Source of the DNA: Candidatus Margulisiibacteriota bacterium | GTDB lineage: Bacteria > Margulisbacteria > Termititenacia > Termititenacales > Termititenacaceae | Length of the DNA stretch: 14,628 nucleotides | Direction of reading: 5' to 3' | Assembly: GCA_031279305.1 (NCBI GenBank) | Contig: JAITIS010000029.1 | Location: 1 to 14,628 of the forward strand | Made by a program: the position numbers and the translations under genes | Notes under the pieces: generated by a model | Seen by the model: the letters and a program-made list of their open reading frames with translations, nothing else | Database searches by the model: none | Told to the model about the DNA's origin: nothing | Shown: positions 7,572 to 12,716 of the stretch, in pieces | Layout: each line of letters starts with the position of its first letter | How positions within the stretch are numbered: position 1 is the stretch's first letter

Positions 7572-7600
7572 ATTATATAATAAACTGCTTGGCTTGTCAT
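7572..7600 (-). promoter_or_regulatory. Sigma-70-type promoter of the leftward proA-holB-ricT operon
   Basis: On the minus strand ATGACA (7600-7595, five of six matches to TTGACA), an exact 17-nt spacer and a perfect TATAAT (7577-7572) are present. Transcription should begin near 7565, giving a leader of about 19 nt before the ATG at 7546, with the ribosome site inside it. Every downstream gene to 1689 is separated by at most 17 nt or overlaps, so this promoter can serve the whole set. Its -35 box coincides with that of the divergent tRNA promoter. Confidence 0.75.
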
Positions 7601-7622
7601 AAAATTCCTTATTTGTTATAGT
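7594..7622 (+). promoter_or_regulatory. Sigma-70-type promoter of tRNA-Asp and probably the ACP operon
   Basis: TTGTCA (7594-7599, five of six matches to TTGACA), a 17-nt spacer and TATAGT (7617-7622, five of six) are present, with an extended -10 TG at 7614-7615. The predicted start near 7629 is about 7 nt before the mature tRNA 5' end, a normal precursor leader. The stretch between the -10 and the start is GC-rich (TTGCGGC), as in stringently controlled stable-RNA promoters; that regulation is inferred. The -35 box overlaps that of the leftward promoter by five bases. Confidence 0.75.
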
Positions 7623-7635
7623 TTTGCGGCTGTCC

Positions 7636-7712
7636 GGCCTCGTAGTTCAGTTGGTTAGAACGCCTGCCTGTCACGCAGGAGGTCGCGCGTTCGAGTCGCG
7701 TCGAGGTCGCCA
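7636..7712 (+). tRNA. tRNA-Asp (anticodon GUC), CCA encoded
   Basis: A complete 77-nt cloverleaf folds. The acceptor stem GGCCTCG (7636-7642) pairs with CGAGGTC (7702-7708) with one G-U wobble. The D stem is GTTC/GAAC (7645-7648 with 7658-7661). The anticodon stem CCTGC/GCAGG (7663-7667 with 7675-7679) encloses loop CTGTCAC, placing GTC at 7670-7672. The T stem GCGCG/CGCGT (7685-7689 with 7697-7701) encloses loop TTCGAGT. The discriminator base is G (7709), the known aspartate identity base, and CCA is encoded at 7710-7712. No T-run terminator follows, so the transcript probably continues into the ACP gene 76 bases downstream. Confidence 0.97.
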
Positions 7713-7758
7713 CGCGCCAATGCGCGCGGCACGCCTTCGCGGGCAAGGAAGCCCCCGC
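7713..7758 (+). other. GC-rich double-hairpin tail between tRNA-Asp and the ACP gene
   Basis: Directly after the tRNA CCA end, CGCGC (7713-7717) can pair with GCGCG (7722-7726) across a 4-nt loop. A second possible stem, GCGGG (7739-7743) with CCCGC (7754-7758), or alternatively GGGC (7741-7744) with GCCC (7751-7754), follows. Neither is followed by a T-run, so these are not intrinsic terminators. They could protect or position processing of the tRNA 3' end, or be a dispersed REP-like repeat unit. I see no second copy in this window. Confidence 0.4.
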
Positions 7759-7788
7759 TCGGCAGGCCAGTGTCGGAGTACATAGTAA

Positions 7789-8022
7789 GTGACAGATATA
7801 AAGGATGCCATCAAAAAATATTTTGCCGGTTTCTACAAAAAGCCGCTGAATAACAGCGATAATCTTTTTGCCAAAAGCGTGCTGGATTCGCTGGGCATTG
7901 TCGGCCTGATCACCTATCTGGAAAACAAACTCCACATCGCCATCGAGCCAGAAGACATCACTGAAGAAAATTTTGCCACGATCGAAACTATCGCCGCGCT
8001 CGCGCAAAAAAAAATCCAGTGA
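7789..8022 (+). CDS. Acyl carrier protein
   Basis: A 77-aa carrier protein that holds an acyl or aminoacyl group as a thioester on a phosphopantetheine arm. The attachment serine is S34 in 'VLDSLGIVGLITYLE', the standard DSL motif at the start of helix II. The flanking acidic helices and the 'PEDITEENFATIETIAALA' segment match the ACP fold. It starts at GTG (7789), immediately preceded by an in-frame TAA, with GGAG at 7775-7778 as the ribosome site at a rather long 10-nt spacing. It overlaps the ligase gene by 4 nt (GTGA), so the ligase is its likely loading enzyme. It is a dedicated carrier in an exopolysaccharide-type cluster rather than the fatty-acid synthase ACP, whose usual neighbours (fabD, fabG, fabF) are absent. 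Confidence 0.93.
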   Translation: MTDIKDAIKKYFAGFYKKPLNNSDNLFAKSVLDSLGIVGLITYLENKLHIAIEPEDITEENFATIETIAALAQKKIQ

Positions 8023-9530
8023 AACCGTATTTGCTCCAGCATTTTCTGGAAAATTCCGCCGCGCAGTATCCTGATAAGATTGCGCTTAAGCATAAAGACC
8101 GCGTTTTAACTTACGCTGAATTGCGGCAAAAAGCTCAAAATTTGGGACAGGGTCTGCGGAAAAAAGGCGTGCGGCGCGGCGACCGCGTCGGCCTGTATCT
8201 CGATAAATCGCTGGAGCAGGTGATCGCCATATTTGGCGCGTTATATGCCGACGCCGCATTTGTGATCATCAACAGCGTCCTGCGCGCCAAACAGGTGCGG
8301 CATATTATCCGCGACTGCGGCGTAAAACTGCTTATTACCGAGGAAAAATATTTGGAAGAATTCGCGGAGTCCGCTGCGCCTAAAATTTACGGCGCGGAAT
8401 TCACCAAACTGCTGGCGCGGGAAACTTCGGCAATCTTTCCGCAGAATATCGGCGAGGACATCGCCAGCATTATTTACACTTCCGGCTCGACCGGTTTGCC
8501 TAAAGGCATAGTGCTCACCCACCGCAATCTGATCGACGGCGCCCGGAGCGTCAGCAATTATTTGAAAATCAGCGCGGAGGAAAAAATTTTAGGGCTTTTG
8601 CCTTTTAATTTTGATTACGGCTTAAATCAGCTGACCACCTCTCTATACAAAGGCGCCACGCTGGTGCTTTTTCAGTATTTTCTGCCAAATAGTTTGTTAA
8701 AAACATTGGCCGACGAGGAAATTACAGGGCTGGCCGCCATACCGCCGATCTGGACTTCCGTTTTCGGCGGAAAAATGGCTGATGCTTCCCGCATAAATCT
8801 GCCCAAACTGCGCTACATCACCAACTCCGGCGGCAGGCTGCCGGCGCCGTTGGTCAAAAAGATTCGCCAAGCTTTTCCACAGACAGAATTGTACCTGATG
8901 TACGGATTGACCGAGGCTTTTCGCTCCACCTATCTCGACCCGCGCGAGGTTGACCGGCGACCGGAGTCTATCGGCAAAGCTATACCCGGCGTCGAAGTGG
9001 AGATCATCAACGCGGAGGGCAAGCCGTGCCTCCCGCGCGAGACCGGCGAGCTGATCCACCGCGGCGCCTGCATAACCCGCGGTTACTGGAATGATCCGGA
9101 GAAAACCGCTGAAGTTTACCGTCCCAATCCTCTGCTGCCGCGAGAAAATCAGTTCCTAGAGACGGTGGTTTACTCCGGCGATCTGGCCTATAAAGACGAA
9201 GAAGGTTATTTATATTTCATCGGGCGCAAAGACAATATGATCAAGACCGCCGGTTACCGCGTGTCGCCCGCGGAAGTTGAAGAGGTGCTTTTGCAAATCC
9301 CAGAAGTGCGGGATGCCGTGGTTTTCGGTACGCCGGACAGCGAATTGGGCTATCGGATACGCGCCGTCGTCACGGTCAAAAAAGCAGTCTCGCCGGAGCA
9401 TATTATCGATCATTGCAAAGCCGCCGCGCCGCCGTATATGACGCCACAGGAAGTATTCATCGTTGCTAATTTTCCGCAAACTGCCAGCGGCAAAATAGAC
9501 AGACCGCGGATCATCGAGAAATACCAATGA
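8019..9530 (+). CDS. AMP-forming acyl-CoA/acyl-ACP ligase, exosortase-A-associated type
   Basis: A member of the ANL adenylating superfamily: it activates a carboxylic acid with ATP to an acyl-AMP and transfers it to a thiol, here most likely the adjacent ACP. The core P-loop TSGSTGLPKG is at 154-163, 'YGLTE' at 295-299 and 'YSGDL' at 385-389. The hinge 'GRKDNMIKTAGYRV' starts at ~402, and the C-terminal catalytic lysine is K492 in 'SGKIDR'. All are intact and the length (503 aa) is normal. The segment 'LPFNFDYGLNQLTTSLYKGA' is like the ligases named for exosortase A loci (TIGR03098, from memory). The start is GTG at 8019, overlapping the ACP stop; the stop overlaps the decarboxylase ATG by 4 nt. 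The substrate is unknown. An amino acid is likely given the PLP enzyme next to it, but this is inferred. Confidence 0.93.
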   Translation: MKPYLLQHFLENSAAQYPDKIALKHKDRVLTYAELRQKAQNLGQGLRKKGVRRGDRVGLYLDKSLEQVIAIFGALYADAAFVIINSVLRAKQVRHIIRDCGVKLLITEEKYLEEFAESAAPKIYGAEFTKLLARETSAIFPQNIGEDIASIIYTSGSTGLPKGIVLTHRNLIDGARSVSNYLKISAEEKILGLLPFNFDYGLNQLTTSLYKGATLVLFQYFLPNSLLKTLADEEITGLAAIPPIWTSVFGGKMADASRINLPKLRYITNSGGRLPAPLVKKIRQAFPQTELYLMYGLTEAFRSTYLDPREVDRRPESIGKAIPGVEVEIINAEGKPCLPRETGELIHRGACITRGYWNDPEKTAEVYRPNPLLPRENQFLETVVYSGDLAYKDEEGYLYFIGRKDNMIKTAGYRVSPAEVEEVLLQIPEVRDAVVFGTPDSELGYRIRAVVTVKKAVSPEHIIDHCKAAAPPYMTPQEVFIVANFPQTASGKIDRPRIIEKYQ

Positions 9531-10720
9531 CCAACCCCGCCAGATATATAAAAGAAATACAGACTCCCTGTTATATATACGATCTCAACGCAATCCTAGC
9601 GCGCATAAGTTTGCTGCGGAAACACCTGCCGGCCAACGCCGCGCTGTACTACGCGGTCAAGGCCAATAGCAATCTGCATCTGCTCAAAGCGCTGGCCGGA
9701 CAGGTGGACGGGCTGGACATCAGCTCCGGCGGCGAATTCACGCAGTGTCTGCTGGCCGGTCATCTGCCGCAAAATTTCAGCTTTGCCGGCCCGGGCAAGA
9801 CAACTGCCGAAATAGAATTGGCCATAAAGTCCGCCTGCGGCTCACTCAGCGCGGAATCACCGGATGACCTAAAGCGCATTGACAGCACGGCGCAAAAACT
9901 GGGGCGCCCCGCTTATGTCTCCCTGCGCGTCAATCCGGAGAAATTAAACGAATATTTTGCCCTAAAAATGGGCGGCAAGGCCTCGCAGTTTGGTTTTGAT
10001 GAGGAAAGCTTAAAAACACCGCCCAAATTAAAGAACAGCCAAATAGTCGGCTTGCATATTTACGCCGGCACGCAGTCTTTGAGCGTCGAAGGCCTGAAAG
10101 AAAATCTGCAAAACACTTTTGCGCTAATGGAAAAACTAAGCAAAAGGCTAAAGCTACGCATCCGCCAGCTCAATATCGGCGGCGGCTTCGGGGTTGATTA
10201 TTTCGCCGGACAAAAGCCGCTGGAAGCGGCGGCAGTCTGCCGGGCTTTAAGCAAAGAGGCTATCCGGCACCCCGCCTTAAAAATAATCCTAGAATTAGGG
10301 CGTTATCTCGCCGCGCCCGCCGGCTATTATCTTTGCCGAGTGCTCAATATCAAAAAATCCCGCGGTAAGACTTTTGTCATTACGGACGGCGGCATGCATC
10401 ATAATCAGTCCGCTTCCGGCAATCTGGGGCAGATCATCAAGAAAAACCACAAAATCACCAACCTGACCAGACCAAGAAGCGCAAAGTTAAAAGTCGAACT
10501 TGTAGGTTGCTTATGCACGCCGCTGGACACGCTGGGCTGGGGCTTGGAGCTGGCCAGACCGCGCGTCGGCGATATTTTATGCGTGCATAATTCCGGCGCA
10601 TACGGCTATACCGCCTCGCCGCTGCTTTTTTTAGGCCACCCCACCCCGCCGGAATATCTGATCGAGGGAAACCGGTTGAAGCTCATCCGTCCCGGCCGCT
10701 GTCTGCAGGAATTCAACTAA
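9527..10720 (+). CDS. PLP-dependent decarboxylase, exosortase-A-associated type (Orn/DAP fold III)
   Basis: A fold-type III PLP enzyme related to diaminopimelate and ornithine decarboxylases. The PLP lysine is K45 in 'YYAVKANSNLHLL'. The phosphate-binding glycine loop 'NIGGGFGVDY' is at 216-225, 'ELGRYLAAPAGYYL' follows, and the active-site cysteine is C330 in 'CTPLDTLGWG'. The C-terminal 'NSGAYGYTASPLLFLGHP' is typical. The pattern around C330 (CTPLD instead of the CESxD of DAP decarboxylase) fits the exosortase-A-associated decarboxylases (TIGR03099, from memory) rather than lysine biosynthesis. BtrK of the butirosin pathway, a related enzyme, decarboxylates glutamate while it is tethered to a carrier protein, so an ACP-bound substrate is plausible here. 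It overlaps the ligase by 4 nt and directly abuts the next gene (TAA-ATG). Confidence 0.93.
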   Translation: MTNPARYIKEIQTPCYIYDLNAILARISLLRKHLPANAALYYAVKANSNLHLLKALAGQVDGLDISSGGEFTQCLLAGHLPQNFSFAGPGKTTAEIELAIKSACGSLSAESPDDLKRIDSTAQKLGRPAYVSLRVNPEKLNEYFALKMGGKASQFGFDEESLKTPPKLKNSQIVGLHIYAGTQSLSVEGLKENLQNTFALMEKLSKRLKLRIRQLNIGGGFGVDYFAGQKPLEAAAVCRALSKEAIRHPALKIILELGRYLAAPAGYYLCRVLNIKKSRGKTFVITDGGMHHNQSASGNLGQIIKKNHKITNLTRPRSAKLKVELVGCLCTPLDTLGWGLELARPRVGDILCVHNSGAYGYTASPLLFLGHPTPPEYLIEGNRLKLIRPGRCLQEFN

Positions 10721-11632
10721 ATGGCGGCCATTTTGCCCTACCGCGAAAAATATCTGGCCGCCTATCAGGATTTTGCCAGACGCAATTGGGGGCAAAACTG
10801 TTACCAGCGGAGCGCGCGCTATCTCCGCTGGCTGTATCAAGACAACCCCTGCCGAAATAATGAAAATCCTTTCCTGCTGTTAATAGAGCAAGAGCGAGTC
10901 ATCGGAACAATGCATAAAATGCGGCTGCCGTGGCTCATCGATGGGCAAAAAGTCACCGTCAGTTCCATCCATAATCTGCTGGTCGACAGAGATTACCGCC
11001 GGGGCAGCGGGCTTATGCTCATCACTGCTTCGCTGAGAGACGAGACAAATGTGCTCTGCCCCGGCGTCCTGCCGCCTCTGAGCAAAGCGTACCAAATGCT
11101 ACACTGCCAGAAAATAAACGCTCTCTGGTTTAGAAAAATAATCTGGCCGCTGGGGGCTAAAACCACTATTGCGCAGAGACTGGAGCTTCTGGACAGCGCG
11201 CAAATCGCGGCGATGATCAAAACGCTTAATAACAAATCAGGCTGTCATCCGCTCTGGGACGCGGAAATTTTTAACTGGCGTTTTTTACAGGGGCCAAAAC
11301 ATATTTTCTTATGGGCCGACAGCGCAAATTTTTTAATACTCTCCGCCGGCAGGCGCAAAGGCCTGACCGTGGCCAGAATTATCGACGGGCATATTGAGGA
11401 CAAAAATTCCCCGCTCTGGCAGGACGCGCTGAACACGGCGCGGGCGCTGGGCGCGGTCGTCCTGCTCGGCTACACCGCGGATGAAAATCTGCGGGAATAT
11501 TTCCTAGCCAAGACCAAACCGCGCGCCAAACACCCGCTGGTGTTTTTTTACCACAAAGACAAAAAAATCCGCGCAATGAATTTCAACGCTTCCGCCGGGG
11601 ATTTCGGGCTGGAAAGTTTTTTAAGTAATTAA
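10721..11632 (+). CDS. GNAT-like N-acyltransferase
   Basis: A 303-aa protein with a GNAT-type acyl-transfer fold. The N-terminal 'RYLRWLYQDNP' (33-43) resembles the F/W-x-W-x-Y-x-x-NP element of a GNAT subgroup. Residues ~76-105, 'VSSIHNLLVDRDYRRGSGLML' and following, match motif A, including the R-x-x-G-type cofactor-binding turn. 'LSKAYQMLHCQKINALWF' (~120-137) resembles motif B, and the C-terminal half could be a second, degenerate GNAT-like half. The ATG follows the decarboxylase stop with no gap. As the last gene of the ACP operon it may take the acyl group from the ACP, or modify an amino group made by the decarboxylase; both are inferences. Its last 50 bases overlap the 3' end of the convergent glycosyltransferase gene. 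Confidence 0.75.
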   Translation: MAAILPYREKYLAAYQDFARRNWGQNCYQRSARYLRWLYQDNPCRNNENPFLLLIEQERVIGTMHKMRLPWLIDGQKVTVSSIHNLLVDRDYRRGSGLMLITASLRDETNVLCPGVLPPLSKAYQMLHCQKINALWFRKIIWPLGAKTTIAQRLELLDSAQIAAMIKTLNNKSGCHPLWDAEIFNWRFLQGPKHIFLWADSANFLILSAGRRKGLTVARIIDGHIEDKNSPLWQDALNTARALGAVVLLGYTADENLREYFLAKTKPRAKHPLVFFYHKDKKIRAMNFNASAGDFGLESFLSN

Positions 11633-12716
11633 AATATTCCGCATACATTTTTTTTTCCGCATAATTTTCCCTAACTGTCCGACGGCCGTTTGCACCCAGT
11701 TCTCCAGCCAAGCGCGGATAGGCGCGCAGGTTAAGCAGAATATTCACCAGCTCCTGTGGATTTTCCAGCGCAAAAAGCAGGCCGTTTAAGCCGTCCACGA
11801 TAAGTTCGCGGATGCCGGTCACGTTCGCCCCGACCACCGGCAGGCGGCAGGCCCAAGCCTGCAATATCGAGCCGGGATGCCCTTCATATAAAGAAGGCAG
11901 AACATAAATATCCATAACCTTGAGATAACGATAGACGTCACTCTGCCAGCCGGCAAAAACAATTTTGTCATATATGTTCAGCTTGACCGCCCAATGCTCC
12001 AGTTCTTGACGGGACGGCCCGTCGCCCACCAGCAAAAGTCTGGTTTCCGGCAGCCTGTCGGCCAGCCGGGCAAAGGCGCGGAGCAGAAACTGCTGATTTT
12101 TTTCCGGATAGAGGCGGCCGAGCGTTCCGATAACAATATTTTGGGCGGTAAACCGCAGGGCGCGGCGCGCGGCGGCGCGGTCAATTTTATGCAAATATTT
12201 CTCAGTTAAACTAATGCCGTTGTTAATCACGGTCACCTGGCGCGCCGGATATTTTTCGCGGCGGACAAACACATCTTTGACATTCTGCGAGACAGCAATA
12301 TAACCGTCATAAGCGGCGCGCGCCATAAATCTATCTATCCATACTTTTATTTTTTTCTTTTTCAGATCAGGGCCGCGCAGATTGGCAATAATCCGCGGCA
12401 CGTGCGCCAGCCGGCCGGCAAGGCCGCCGGTAATGATACAGGGATACAGCCAGTTAAGCATAATATCCGGGCGAATTTCTTTTAAGGTTTTGACCAAACG
12501 AGCGATAGTCGCAAACGGATTATGGCCGCCGCTGAGGCGGATAACTTTTATGCCGTGCACCGCCAGCAGTTTTTCAAAAGACGGCTCCTCGTCCAGCATA
12601 CCGCAGACGTAAACAATCCAGCCTTTTTGGCGCAGAAAAACGGCTAGTTTATACAGCACATTTTCCGCGCCGCCGCCGGTGTGCAGAGAATAAATATACA
12701 TAAGAATTTTTTTCAT
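11583..12716 (-). CDS. Glycosyltransferase family 4 (GT-B fold)
   Basis: A cytoplasmic or membrane-associated retaining glycosyltransferase that adds a sugar from a nucleotide donor to a growing glycan. The N-terminal domain has the 'SLHTGGGAENVL' glycine motif (10-21). The C-terminal Rossmann domain has 'GTLGRLYPEKNQ' (R201, K206), 'LLLVGDGP' (227-234), 'VFAGWQSDV' and 'VLPSLYEGHPGSILQAWA'. In the usual E-x7-E motif the first Glu is E278, but the second position is Q286 (CAG), an unusual change at a residue that normally contacts the donor. Its ATG directly follows the TGA of the upstream ligase-deacetylase gene, so both are probably co-transcribed. The length (377 aa) is typical. The sugar specificity cannot be read from the sequence. 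Confidence 0.93.
   Translation of the reverse strand: MKKILMYIYSLHTGGGAENVLYKLAVFLRQKGWIVYVCGMLDEEPSFEKLLAVHGIKVIRLSGGHNPFATIARLVKTLKEIRPDIMLNWLYPCIITGGLAGRLAHVPRIIANLRGPDLKKKKIKVWIDRFMARAAYDGYIAVSQNVKDVFVRREKYPARQVTVINNGISLTEKYLHKIDRAAARRALRFTAQNIVIGTLGRLYPEKNQQFLLRAFARLADRLPETRLLLVGDGPSRQELEHWAVKLNIYDKIVFAGWQSDVYRYLKVMDIYVLPSLYEGHPGSILQAWACRLPVVGANVTGIRELIVDGLNGLLFALENPQELVNILLNLRAYPRLAGELGANGRRTVRENYAEKKMYAEYFNYLKNFPARNPRRKR

Noticed and set aside
7609..8007. 132-aa open frame on the minus strand across the tRNA and the ACP gene
   Set aside because: It reads through the antisense of a complete tRNA-Asp and a well-supported ACP gene; its sequence is the usual antisense-tRNA artefact.
7789..8022. 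ACP as the primary fatty-acid synthase carrier
   Set aside because: No fab genes nearby, and the gene is coupled by overlap to an AMP-forming ligase and a PLP decarboxylase.
9527..10720. lysA, diaminopimelate decarboxylase of lysine synthesis
   Set aside because: The active-site cysteine context is CTPLD rather than CESxD, and the gene is embedded with an ACP and a ligase instead of lysine genes.
11600..11660. Bidirectional intrinsic terminator between the convergent genes
   Set aside because: The only inverted repeat is a 6-bp pure AT stem, and the T-run begins well after it; too weak to call.
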